A DNA stretch of 33,191 bases from an uncultured Bacteroides sp. (lineage in GTDB: Bacteria; Bacillota; Clostridia; Lachnospirales; Lachnospiraceae), in assembly GCA_945913015.1 (NCBI GenBank), contig CAMECH010000027.1:1-33191 (forward strand). The letters are read 5' to 3'. Shown here one piece after another: positions 7,797 through 15,845 of this stretch (position 1 is the first letter of the stretch; the number at the start of each line of letters is the position of its first letter). Made by a program: the position numbers and the translations under genes. The notes under the pieces are model-generated. The model saw nothing but the letters and a program-made list of their open reading frames with translations, was not told the DNA's origin and ran no database searches.

Positions 7797-8627
7797 CTAT
7801 TTGCCAAGCAGTATTCTTATATATGGTGTAACCGACCTGAAAAGCGCAGTTTTGGTGCCAAAGTTCTTTCTCAGAAAATGATACCACTCCTTACGCGGAA
7901 GTCCCTTAATGCTCTCTTTCTTCTTAAAACGTTCTGCCCGCTTTAACGATGTGTCATTCCATGTTCCCTGTGCTTTATTTTTGTTGCAGACACCTATATA
8001 CTCTCCATAAACTTCAATCGAAAATCCCATTCTTCCGATTGCAAGTCCATAATCAAAATCACCCAGGCTGTGATTATATACCTCATCCATATTGGGAGCT
8101 TTCATAAAAATATTTCCCGGAATCAGAACACAGTTAGCATTAAATGTGTCACACATTCTGTCTGCATCCTCAGGCTTTACCGCTTTATAGTTAATCCCTT
8201 TCACATATCTGATTCCGCCATAGCTGAACTTTCCTTCGTCATCCTTTGTAGCACCAACCAGCACATTGGCGCCTGATGCGCAGGCTTCAATCATCCGCGT
8301 TACCGCACCGCTGTCAAATCTTACATCATCATTTACAATCATAAAAAGTTCCGAGTCAGAAAGATTTTCCTTTGCCCATGCGATTCCTTTTCTCATTCCC
8401 CCTGAATAAAAGAGGCTGCCTGTACCTGAAAGCACTGCAATATTAAGCTTCTTAGCTTCCGCAAGCTCTTCAACAGCCGTCCTTGTTCCGTCCGTGCTGT
8501 TATCATCCACAACGACGTACTCAAACTGCCATTCAGGCAGAACAGCTTCATTAAGCGTATTAATACAGCGCAATGTATATTCTTTTCTATTAAAGCACGT
8601 CATTATGACAGTAAGCTTTTTCATCAT
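7797..8627 (-). CDS. GT2 glycosyltransferase
   Basis: A 276-residue single-domain GT2 enzyme, with LTVIMTCFNRKEYT at the start, VVVDDNSTDGT (38-48) for nucleotide binding, and IVNDDVRF (97-104) in the place of the usual DxD. The GGIRYVKG and SLGDFDYGLAIGRMG segments recall rhamnosyltransferase-like GT2 proteins. No membrane helix is seen, so it acts in the cytoplasm. Its ATG overlaps the TGA of the upstream hydrolase (ATGA), with GGAG four bases ahead, which suggests translational coupling. The sugar donor and acceptor cannot be read from the sequence. Confidence 0.85.
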   Translation of the reverse strand: MMKKLTVIMTCFNRKEYTLRCINTLNEAVLPEWQFEYVVVDDNSTDGTRTAVEELAEAKKLNIAVLSGTGSLFYSGGMRKGIAWAKENLSDSELFMIVNDDVRFDSGAVTRMIEACASGANVLVGATKDDEGKFSYGGIRYVKGINYKAVKPEDADRMCDTFNANCVLIPGNIFMKAPNMDEVYNHSLGDFDYGLAIGRMGFSIEVYGEYIGVCNKNKAQGTWNDTSLKRAERFKKKESIKGLPRKEWYHFLRKNFGTKTALFRSVTPYIRILLGK

Positions 8628-9499
8628 CTATCTCCGTTCGCAAAACGCTTTTTATAAATTTTCCGGATAATTTCCCTGACAGTTCCTGTTATTCCCTTTA
8701 CACAAACCGAAAATTCCATACGGCTTATCACTTTCCTGCCAAACTTTGATGATAAAGCCACAAGCCTCTCAGGTTCCATCTCAAATACATCTTCCAGATT
8801 AAAATTATACATTGTCTGCCCATGTTTGTCATCCCTGAATGCAAATGCATGCACATTTTCCATGTCACTGACAAGTGCAGACTGTCTCTTATCCTCGTCG
8901 CAAAGCGCAGGATAAAAATAAAAAATGTCAAGGTCAGGTGCAGCTTTAATATATTCGGCAATGTTAAGATACAGTTTTTCCCCGTTTTTGCGGTATCTTT
9001 CCACCTGTCTTTTAAAAAGTGCGTTGTGCGACGCATCTTTATCCTCAAGTGCATCCTCAATTGAAAACTGTCCCGAAAAATCATACGCATATCTTGCGTT
9101 GAGAAGGCACGCCGCAAGCACTGCAATATAGCCGCCTGCTGAATTTCCTACCGTGATGACGTCACACCCTGCCGGAATATTATCCGAAAGCCACTCCACC
9201 ATTTTATCAATTGATGAAAGCCTTGAATTGATTCCTGTAATATACCACTGTTTCACAATATCGCGCACATATATTTCCCGGCGCACATTATGAAAATGAT
9301 GTGTTTTCCACTCGTAACGGTCACTTTTTACAAAATTGCAGAAGCTCTCCTCAGTATTCGGATAGTACAGTCCGTTGCTTGAAAAATATATTACGCAGTA
9401 TGGTTTTGCATCATCTTTGTCATAATCACGAATCAGAAAATTATCCTTTTCATACTGCTGTCTGACGAGCGGTTCGTTTTCATTCCAGATATCGAACAT
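8624..9499 (-). CDS. Alpha/beta-hydrolase-fold protein of a glycan locus
   Basis: A 291-residue soluble protein. VGNSAGGYIAV, with Ser at about 120, is a nucleophile elbow of the alpha/beta hydrolase fold. DDKHGQTM gives a likely catalytic His at about 226. ATG 9499 is chosen because GGAGG lies four bases ahead; upstream in-frame codons overlap the preceding gene and have no SD. No signal peptide. Proteins like this in surface-polysaccharide loci are often annotated as hypothetical; a deacylase or esterase acting on a glycan precursor is possible. Overlaps the next GT2 gene by four bases. Confidence 0.65.
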   Translation of the reverse strand: MFDIWNENEPLVRQQYEKDNFLIRDYDKDDAKPYCVIYFSSNGLYYPNTEESFCNFVKSDRYEWKTHHFHNVRREIYVRDIVKQWYITGINSRLSSIDKMVEWLSDNIPAGCDVITVGNSAGGYIAVLAACLLNARYAYDFSGQFSIEDALEDKDASHNALFKRQVERYRKNGEKLYLNIAEYIKAAPDLDIFYFYPALCDEDKRQSALVSDMENVHAFAFRDDKHGQTMYNFNLEDVFEMEPERLVALSSKFGRKVISRMEFSVCVKGITGTVREIIRKIYKKRFANGDR

Positions 9500-9512
9500 T
9501 GTCCCTCCATGC

Positions 9513-10790
9513 CTAAGCATTTTTGGCAGGTTTGTGCAACGCCTTCCAGTCAATGCATCCCGCCAATCCGGTAAGCACCGCAAACCATGCTATCATTAAA
9601 ATTCTGTATGTGTAGAAAAAATGCACCTGCGAATGCTGCGCCATCACAATAAACCACGCAATCGGAAGCAGTGCTGTCATGAACACCGGCAGATATGTCA
9701 CCCACATTGATTTCTTTCTGTATCTGAGCCATAAGAAAATAATTGCCACAAACAGCGCAATATATACTATACCCACAAGAACCATCGCGCCTTTTTCCCC
9801 TTTGCCGATAACATTGGAAAACGGCATCATTGAATAAATATTTTTAGCGATAGCCATAAGTCTGCTTGCATGGCTTGTCTCGTTGCCATTAACTCTGAAA
9901 GATGCCTGATTAACAGCATCCTCAATTATATTTCTTCCCAGTATGAGCGTTCCTATAACCCACTTTGCAATCCACGAAACCGCCCAGCCGATTGCCCATG
10001 TCACACAGGAATGAATCAGTACCGCCCAGTTTTTCAGCTTTGAATCTTCACCTGTATCCTTAATGTTCAGAAGCAGTATCAGACACAGCGGCATTCCAAG
10101 CGTCAGAAGCGGTGCGGTAAGGAAGTCAAGATACTGTGTAACCATTCCGATTACAAGAAACATTTCGCCTATCGCAAACGTCTGCCGTGAGGCATCATGA
10201 CGCTTAATCACGTACAGCATCGCAGCCATCATTATCAGAAATACTTCGCAGAACTGAAGGCTCCACGGAATAATGATAAAATATGCAAGCGTCATGCAGA
10301 ATATAAAAATCAGTGCATTCATGCGTCCCAGTCTGTCATTGATTCCAAGCGTGCATCCCGCAAGCAAAAACATAAATACAAACATCAGAATATATCTTAT
10401 ATCAAGATATGAGAAAAGCAGAAGGAGCGGACGTACCCACACAAGATATCCGTGCCAGTAACGGCTGTATCCGTTACCGCTCATTGCATTGCTTATCGGA
10501 CTGCAATTCTCATTGACAATTGTCTCACTTATTATTATGCTGTCTGTCAGATTGTCCAGCATGCTTCCCGACGCATATGTATACGCACGGTTCCAGCCGT
10601 CTCCTTCATTTTCAAATACTTCCATCGACCTGTCAAAATTTTCCTGAATTGCGGAATTAGGAATACACATAACAAGCGTAAGCAGGAGTATAAATGCAAT
10701 AATTACCGCACAAAAAATCCCCAGAAGACGAAGCCATATCTCTCCCTGCTTCTTTCCCATATTTTCTACACCAAATAATTTTTTCAGCAT
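9513..10790 (-). CDS. Polytopic membrane protein, possibly GT-C type
   Basis: A 425-residue protein with about ten hydrophobic helices. The first (about 21-43) is followed by a long loop of about 70 residues predicted outside the membrane (NSAIQENFDRSMEVFENEGD onwards). I recognise no family motif. The long first outer loop and helix number are compatible with a GT-C glycosyltransferase or a polysaccharide polymerase, but no diagnostic acidic pair stands out. The ATG overlaps the stop of the acyltransferase gene (ATGCTGA), with AAGGA just ahead, so translation is probably coupled. Next to acyltransferase, hydrolase and GT2 genes, a role in glycan assembly at the membrane is likely. Confidence 0.6.
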   Translation of the reverse strand: MLKKLFGVENMGKKQGEIWLRLLGIFCAVIIAFILLLTLVMCIPNSAIQENFDRSMEVFENEGDGWNRAYTYASGSMLDNLTDSIIISETIVNENCSPISNAMSGNGYSRYWHGYLVWVRPLLLLFSYLDIRYILMFVFMFLLAGCTLGINDRLGRMNALIFIFCMTLAYFIIIPWSLQFCEVFLIMMAAMLYVIKRHDASRQTFAIGEMFLVIGMVTQYLDFLTAPLLTLGMPLCLILLLNIKDTGEDSKLKNWAVLIHSCVTWAIGWAVSWIAKWVIGTLILGRNIIEDAVNQASFRVNGNETSHASRLMAIAKNIYSMMPFSNVIGKGEKGAMVLVGIVYIALFVAIIFLWLRYRKKSMWVTYLPVFMTALLPIAWFIVMAQHSQVHFFYTYRILMIAWFAVLTGLAGCIDWKALHKPAKNA

Positions 10791-11773
10791 TTTTCCTTAC
10801 TCCTGATTAATTTATTTACCGGTTTATCTACCCCGTGGTACAATGCCATACTGACAAGCACAGTTCCTGCAATTCCAATCAGAATAATAGCAACCGGCGG
10901 CAGAGGCGTCACTCTTAAAGTAATTATATCAATAAACTCCATGACCACTGCGTGCCCCAGATATATTTCGTAGGAGTATTTATCCAGCCTGTCAAATATA
11001 TTTTGTACATGTATATTTTTAAATTCCAGATTCATTGAAACAAGTATTATAATTGTAAACAGGCATGACAGCGTATACGGACTGTTAAATTTTGACATTG
11101 AGAAGAAATAAAGCATGACAGCCGCCATAATAAGCGCCGCGCTGTCTGTCTTTTTTTCCTGAAATGCACGGCATGCCACAACGCCAAACATAAAATAGAT
11201 AATGTAAAACAGCGGTGAAAACCACTCTCTTCCTATCCCCATGCGGGCATATACAATATCAAGTCCAATCATAAATACATACGTTACCGCAAGTCCCGCA
11301 AGCGATGCCCTGTATGAGCGTATAAGCCTGTTTATAAGCGGAACCATCATATAGAACAGTACAAAAACACCAATGGTCCATGTAAAGCTTAAGTTGCGCC
11401 ATTGCATTTCTCCGGGAATATACTGGTTAATCACAAGTATGTAGCGAAGCCACCCAAGTCCATATGAATCCGGCGGCATATTTCCAAGCAGCAATCCGTA
11501 TACAATTATGTCATAAATAATTACCGCATAATAAACAGGAAGTATTCTTGCAAGCCTTTTCAGCCAATACTTCCATGGTTTATAATCGTTTTCCGAGTAT
11601 GTATAAAGTCCGAGAAAACCGCTGATTATAAAAAACAGGTACACTCCGTGCTGCATATAGTGTGTCAGCTCATATGGTTTCCCTGTAAGTGCAAGCCTCT
11701 GTCCAAGATGTGTACACACAATTCCAAGGCATGCCAGCACCCTCAGATAACTTAAGTTTTTTAAACGTTTCAT
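10784..11773 (-). CDS. Acyltransferase-3 family membrane O-acyltransferase
   Basis: A 329-residue membrane protein with about ten helices. The family start is clear: LSYLRVLACLGIVCTHLGQ (8-26), where the His in helix 1 is the likely catalytic residue, then VYLFFIISGFL and an Arg-rich cytoplasmic turn (WLKRLARILPVYY). The C-terminal YSYEIYLGHAVVMEF is also typical. Members such as OatA, NodX and WecH move acetyl or other acyl groups from cytoplasmic donors onto sugars; no SGNH domain is fused here. It begins 14 bases after the Spo0A stop, with only a weak SD, so it is probably cotranscribed with spo0A. Substrate: probably the glycan made by this locus (inference). Confidence 0.85.
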   Translation of the reverse strand: MKRLKNLSYLRVLACLGIVCTHLGQRLALTGKPYELTHYMQHGVYLFFIISGFLGLYTYSENDYKPWKYWLKRLARILPVYYAVIIYDIIVYGLLLGNMPPDSYGLGWLRYILVINQYIPGEMQWRNLSFTWTIGVFVLFYMMVPLINRLIRSYRASLAGLAVTYVFMIGLDIVYARMGIGREWFSPLFYIIYFMFGVVACRAFQEKKTDSAALIMAAVMLYFFSMSKFNSPYTLSCLFTIIILVSMNLEFKNIHVQNIFDRLDKYSYEIYLGHAVVMEFIDIITLRVTPLPPVAIILIGIAGTVLVSMALYHGVDKPVNKLIRSKEKC

Positions 11774-11787
11774 TTTTACCCATTTCT

Positions 11788-12624
11788 TTACGAGCTGTGA
11801 CGCAACTCCTCAATGCTGTCTACCGTCAAGCCGTTCTTGTCGGCAATTGACAGCTTAATAGAAATGTATTCCGCCATTCTCGCTATAAATTCTGAATTAG
11901 TAGGTCTGGTTGATATATCCCCTGCCGGGCGTCTGAATATTTCCTCAAGCCATTCCTTGTCTCCCTTTGTCCATACCACTTCAATGGCGTGGCGCATGGC
12001 ACGCTCCACTCTTGTTGCGGTAGTCTTATTCTTCCGTGCAATGTCAGGATACAGAAGCTTCGTAATTGAGCTTACGCACTCCCTGTCATTCATAGTCATT
12101 ATCAGCGCCTCTCTCATAAAACGCTGTCCGATAATATGAACCGGCATACCAAGCTTAAGAAGAATGTCAACCACCTTAATCTCAATGTCCGTATATGTAT
12201 TCCTGCGTTTAAGCTCTTCCTTCTTCTTGCGCTCGTTGTCCTGCTTAAGCGCCCAGTGTATGCGCTCAATCAGAATATCCCTGTCAACCGGCTTCATAAT
12301 GTAGTATTCAGCACCGGCATCAAATGCCTCCTTAGTAATCCTGTCATCTCCTATTGCACTGACAGCTATAAATACAGGCTTATTTTTAATACTCTCATCA
12401 GCCTTAATTTTCTTTATAACCTCGATACCGTCAATCTTTGGCATGATGATATCCAGAATTACTACCTGAGGCTTCTTGTCCTTTATAATCGTAATCAGGT
12501 CAGCACCATTCATGGCCTCTCCGACAAGTTCCATATCAGCTTCTTCATTAATAATATTTCTGAATATTCTTCGCACAGATATATTATCATCCGCACAAAC
12601 GATTCTTATCTTACCGTTTTCCAT
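11788..12624 (-). CDS. spo0A: Spo0A-type response regulator
   Basis: A 278-residue phosphorylation-controlled transcription factor. The receiver domain (1-125) has the acidic pair D12-D13, phospho-acceptor D58, S89 and K111. The C-terminal Spo0A DNA-binding domain (about 145-265) carries SITKLLYPDIARK, TTATRVERAMRHAIEVVW and the hallmark RPTNSEFIARMAE. Several conserved places differ from B. subtilis Spo0A as I recall it: GMPVHIIGQRFMREAL against GVPAHIKGYLYLREAI, and FRRPAGDISTRPTNSEF against FGYTVS...KPTNSEF. It may be a divergent second copy or the only copy in a lineage with altered sporulation. Spo0A usually sits behind spoIVB; here it lies between an SGNH lipoprotein gene and glycan genes. 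SD AGGAGG lies ten bases ahead. Confidence 0.92.
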   Translation of the reverse strand: MENGKIRIVCADDNISVRRIFRNIINEEADMELVGEAMNGADLITIIKDKKPQVVILDIIMPKIDGIEVIKKIKADESIKNKPVFIAVSAIGDDRITKEAFDAGAEYYIMKPVDRDILIERIHWALKQDNERKKKEELKRRNTYTDIEIKVVDILLKLGMPVHIIGQRFMREALIMTMNDRECVSSITKLLYPDIARKNKTTATRVERAMRHAIEVVWTKGDKEWLEEIFRRPAGDISTRPTNSEFIARMAEYISIKLSIADKNGLTVDSIEELRHSS

Positions 12625-12665
12625 TTGTCTATGTCCTCCTGCACAGCTAAGTATAAATACACTTA

Positions 12666-12671
12666 ATTATA
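12666..12671 (-). promoter_or_regulatory. Likely -10 element of spo0A
   Basis: A perfect TATAAT on the minus strand about 42 bases before the spo0A start. No recognisable -35 lies 16-18 bases upstream, as would fit an activator-dependent promoter. Confidence 0.35.
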
Positions 12672-12717
12672 TAATTACATTTTTTTATTAAATATCATAT
12701 ACTAAACAGTCGCAGAA

Positions 12718-12724
12718 TTCGACA
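12718..12724 (-). promoter_or_regulatory. 0A box (Spo0A binding site) upstream of spo0A
   Basis: The minus strand reads TGTCGAA, the exact consensus 0A box recognised by Spo0A~P. It lies in the 113-base gap before spo0A, about 50 bases upstream of the TATAAT, and forms part of a short dyad GTCG-aattctg-CGAC. This suggests autoregulation. Confidence 0.6.
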
Positions 12725-12737
12725 AGCATTTGCATGT

Positions 12738-13811
12738 CTACATCAGTGTTTTTATATATTTTTCAAGTTCCTTTGCAATTAAGTCGTGACCTTTTTCATT
12801 AGGATGAAGTCCGTCAACCGTATATTCGTCAAAATTATCCGCCGTAATTCCAAAGTTATGATACAAATCTATTACATGTATTTCATACTTTGCGCAGACC
12901 TTCTGAATCGCGTCAACATAATCCCACATGGAATTTCCTGTTTCATTGTTGCCGGAATTATATTTTCCGAGGAAACATCCCGGAAGCGGTGTCATAAATA
13001 CAATATGTGCATCAGGATAGTTTTCTTTGAGCCCTGCGCACAGTTCCTTAAGTGCTCCGTAAAATTCATCCTTTTTGGTTGAGTTAGAATTTCCAAGCGC
13101 TACGTTGTTATAATAATCATTGGAACCACCATAAACAACAATTACATCACTACCCTTGAAAATGGATTTATACCTTTCAACAAATCCATTACCGCCATCG
13201 CTTGCAAGTGTATCTCCGGATTTCCCGTAATTGTACTTTACTGCCTTTAAATCTTCGCATACAACATCAGCATAGCTGTATCCGCTCATATATCCCACAG
13301 TAATACTGTCTCCAAGAAATGCAATATTAAATGGTGAAACCAGCTTCTTTGGCCCTGCCTGCGTTGTAGGTTCCGTTGGCGCTTCTGTCGGAGCTTCCGT
13401 TGGCGCTTCTGTCGGTGCCTCCGTTGGCGCCTCCGTTACAGGTTCTGTAGGAGCTTCCGTCGGGGCTTCCGTTGGCGCTTCTGTTTCCGGTTCTGTCTCA
13501 GGTTCTGTCGGGGCTTCTGTCGCCTTTTCCGTCTTTTTTGCAGTTGTCTGTTTTGTTGTTTTCTTTTCTGTCTGCGGTTCTGTAGCAGCTTCTGTTTCTT
13601 CCGTTTCCGCTTCTGTCGGCGCCTCCGTTACAGCTTCTGTTGCATCCTTTGTGCTCTCACTTTTTGCCGTAACATTTCCGTTGACAGGCGTTGTTGCATT
13701 ATTGCTGTCTTTATTGCCACATGCCGCAAACGCCATAACCGCTGTCAGCATAAGCGCAATTATTGCAATTTTACGTGATTTACTTAATATGTTATCATGC
13801 AGATTTTTCAC
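12738..13811 (-). CDS. SGNH/GDSL-type lipoprotein with Thr-Glu-Pro linker
   Basis: A 357-residue secreted protein. A basic start and hydrophobic helix (about 14-30) end at a lipobox-like FAAC with Cys31. A long Thr/Glu/Pro/Ala linker (about 57-151) follows, then an SGNH hydrolase domain with GDSIT (Ser169), YGGSND (Asn231) and DGLHP (Asp333, His336). These are the nucleophile, oxyanion and Asp-His blocks of GDSL esterases. The start is GTG 13811, eight bases after GGAGG; a longer frame from a TTG at 13850 overlaps the previous gene. The protein is likely tethered to the membrane with the enzyme held out in the wall, where it could remove acyl groups from a glycan. It is the last gene before the spo0A promoter region and starts 19 bases after the aminotransferase stop. 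Confidence 0.85.
   Translation of the reverse strand: MKNLHDNILSKSRKIAIIALMLTAVMAFAACGNKDSNNATTPVNGNVTAKSESTKDATEAVTEAPTEAETEETEAATEPQTEKKTTKQTTAKKTEKATEAPTEPETEPETEAPTEAPTEAPTEPVTEAPTEAPTEAPTEAPTEAPTEPTTQAGPKKLVSPFNIAFLGDSITVGYMSGYSYADVVCEDLKAVKYNYGKSGDTLASDGGNGFVERYKSIFKGSDVIVVYGGSNDYYNNVALGNSNSTKKDEFYGALKELCAGLKENYPDAHIVFMTPLPGCFLGKYNSGNNETGNSMWDYVDAIQKVCAKYEIHVIDLYHNFGITADNFDEYTVDGLHPNEKGHDLIAKELEKYIKTLM
13359..13520 (-). repeat. 12-base tandem repeat coding for Glu-Ala-Pro-Thr units
   Basis: Degenerate 12-base units encode runs of TEAP/TEPE in the linker of the SGNH lipoprotein, including five consecutive EAPT units. All variants keep frame, so copy-number change would alter linker length only. 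Third-base differences between units show that the array is not recent. Confidence 0.8.
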
Positions 13812-13830
13812 ACTATTTTCCTCCGGCAAA

Positions 13831-14937
13831 TTATTTCTTACATTTAACAATTATATCACAGATTCTGTCAACATTTTCAAGTGACAGGTCTGCAAACAGC
13901 GGAAGTGTGAGCACTCTTTTTGAAACTGCAAGTGCAACAGGTGTTTCATCAGGATTAAATTGTCCCTTATAGCATTCAAATGTATTAGTAATCGGATAGA
14001 AATATTTTCTGGCAAATATATCATTTTTTGCCAGTTCATCAAACACCTCATCTCTTGTCGAGCCAAATTTCGTCTCATCAAATACCGCAGGAAAATATGC
14101 ATAATTATATGTCACATGTTCCCTGACCGGAGAGAGGATAATTCCGTCCACGTCCTGCAGATTAGCCCTGTACCTTTCAACAACAGCCCTGCGCTTTGCA
14201 ATTTCTTCATCCACATGCCTTAAATTGCAGAGTCCCATTGCTGCCTGAAATTCATTCATCTTGGCATTGGCACCTACATAATCAACGGTTTCTTCATCCA
14301 TTATTCCGAAATTTTTAAGTCTGTAAAGCCTTTTTCCAAGCTCTTTATCAGAATAGCAGACAGCTCCGCCCTCGATTGTATTAAATACCTTGGTCGCATG
14401 GAAACTGAACATCGAGGCATCTCCAAAGCTTCCGACTCCCCTGCCCTTATACATTTCACCAAAGGCATGTGCGGCATCATATATTACCTTAAGTCCGTGT
14501 CTGTCCGCAATTTCCTGTATCTTTTCCACATCGCATATATTGCCGTATACATGAACCGGTACGATTGCACATGTCTTATCGGTAATAAGTGACTCAAGCT
14601 TTGTTACATCAATCGTAAAGTCTTCCAGGTTAACATCGCAGAATACCGGTGTAAGTCCATTTCTTACAATTGCATGTGTTGTTGATGCAAATGTATAAGG
14701 AGTTGTTATTACCTCGCCCTCAAGGTGCATTGCCTGCAGCGTAAGCTCCAAAGCCATATGTCCGTTGGAAAACAGTGTAATCTCAGGGACTTTCATGTAC
14801 TCTTTAAGTTCATTTTCAAGTCTTACATGCTTTTCTCCCATATTGGTCAGCCAGTGGTTGTCCCAGATTGAAGCAATCTCTTCGACATACTCCTCCATCG
14901 GAGGCATGGATGACCTGGTGACAAGAATTTTATCCAT
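13831..14937 (-). CDS. DegT/DnrJ/EryC1 sugar aminotransferase
   Basis: A 368-residue PLP enzyme that moves an amino group, usually from glutamate, to a keto-sugar nucleotide. Asp154 and His157 in YDAAHAFG and the PLP lysine Lys183 in SFHATKVFNTIEGG are the family landmarks. LFSNGHMALELTL (55-67) binds the cofactor phosphate and resembles the segment in VioA-type dTDP-4-amino-4,6-dideoxyglucose transaminases. SD AGAGAGG lies nine bases before the ATG. No dTDP-glucose synthase or dehydratase is in the window, so the substrate must come from elsewhere. The likely product is a 4-amino-4,6-dideoxyhexose nucleotide; the exact sugar is inference. Confidence 0.88.
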   Translation of the reverse strand: MDKILVTRSSMPPMEEYVEEIASIWDNHWLTNMGEKHVRLENELKEYMKVPEITLFSNGHMALELTLQAMHLEGEVITTPYTFASTTHAIVRNGLTPVFCDVNLEDFTIDVTKLESLITDKTCAIVPVHVYGNICDVEKIQEIADRHGLKVIYDAAHAFGEMYKGRGVGSFGDASMFSFHATKVFNTIEGGAVCYSDKELGKRLYRLKNFGIMDEETVDYVGANAKMNEFQAAMGLCNLRHVDEEIAKRRAVVERYRANLQDVDGIILSPVREHVTYNYAYFPAVFDETKFGSTRDEVFDELAKNDIFARKYFYPITNTFECYKGQFNPDETPVALAVSKRVLTLPLFADLSLENVDRICDIIVKCKK

Positions 14938-14960
14938 CTTCTTAAACCTCTCTTAAATTA

Positions 14961-15842
14961 TTATAGATATTCTTCAAACATCTCTTTTAGCAGAATAGGC
15001 CTTTTCTTTCTAAGTACATGATCCTCAAAATGATATTCGTCTTTGAAGTCGTCTTCAGGATAATATTTTGCATTTTTCTTATAGCCCTTGAGCACATCCT
15101 GAAGTCCGTAATATTCAATGTCCTCTTCAAAGCCCTTCCATGTATGCATTCTTCTGTTATTCTGCAAAGGCGGTGCAACCACACGGAGCTTTATATTATG
15201 CTCATCACACAGCTCCTTCATCTGCTTAAGGTACTCAGCCGTAAGCCAGCTTATCCGCATTTCCTGCCTCTCATTGGGCCGCGTTGCCTCAATATAGTTC
15301 CTGTAATTTGAAAGCATGAAAATATCATTGTACAGTATCTTTCTTACCGGTTCTACTCTTGTGCTCACTATTCCGAATTTATTGTCTATGTAGCTTTGAA
15401 CATTTGGGGTTATATATTCCATATTTTCCCCGGTATAGTACGGCACTACATAATACTGGTAAGTATAATCCGTATCAGCTGCATTGGCAATAAGATCCGG
15501 TGATATTACAAGCCATATTCTTTCTGTATGAGGATTATTCTCAACATAGTTGCGCATGAGAATATAATATCCTGCAAGCGTTGCAGAACAGTTTCCTGTA
15601 ATGGTATATGCTTTTCTTATCTTTTTGTCGTTTCCAAAAAGCTGTGCCGCAACACTGTCACCGATTATCAGCGACTTTGCATCCTGTTTTTCTTTTGACT
15701 GCTCAATCAGCCTGAACTGGTCGGCTGCAAGCCCGTTATCATCATACTTCCATGCTCCTGCATGAAACCATTCAATAAATGCGACCAGCACAAGAAACAA
15801 TGCTGCTTTTGCAAACGGCAGACATTTTTTAAGCTTATTCAT
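14961..15842 (-). CDS. Membrane-anchored SGNH-like protein, uncharacterised
   Basis: A 293-residue protein with one N-terminal membrane helix (about 9-27), the rest predicted outside. SLIIGDSVAAQLF (57-69) resembles an SGNH nucleophile block with Ser63, and DEYHFEDH near the C-terminus (Asp268, His271) could supply the Asp-His pair. The middle has WLVISPDLIAN and LRVVAPPLQNN strands as in DltD/AlgX-like folds. I recognise no characterised homologue. It starts three bases after the hldD stop with no clear SD, so translation is probably coupled to hldD. It may work with a membrane acyltransferase to move acyl groups onto the glycan. Confidence 0.6.
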   Translation of the reverse strand: MNKLKKCLPFAKAALFLVLVAFIEWFHAGAWKYDDNGLAADQFRLIEQSKEKQDAKSLIIGDSVAAQLFGNDKKIRKAYTITGNCSATLAGYYILMRNYVENNPHTERIWLVISPDLIANAADTDYTYQYYVVPYYTGENMEYITPNVQSYIDNKFGIVSTRVEPVRKILYNDIFMLSNYRNYIEATRPNERQEMRISWLTAEYLKQMKELCDEHNIKLRVVAPPLQNNRRMHTWKGFEEDIEYYGLQDVLKGYKKNAKYYPEDDFKDEYHFEDHVLRKKRPILLKEMFEEYL

Positions 15843-15845
15843 TAA

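Noticed and set aside
13359-13640. Repeat array as a possible CRISPR
   Set aside because: The units are contiguous 12-base in-frame codon repeats with no spacers.
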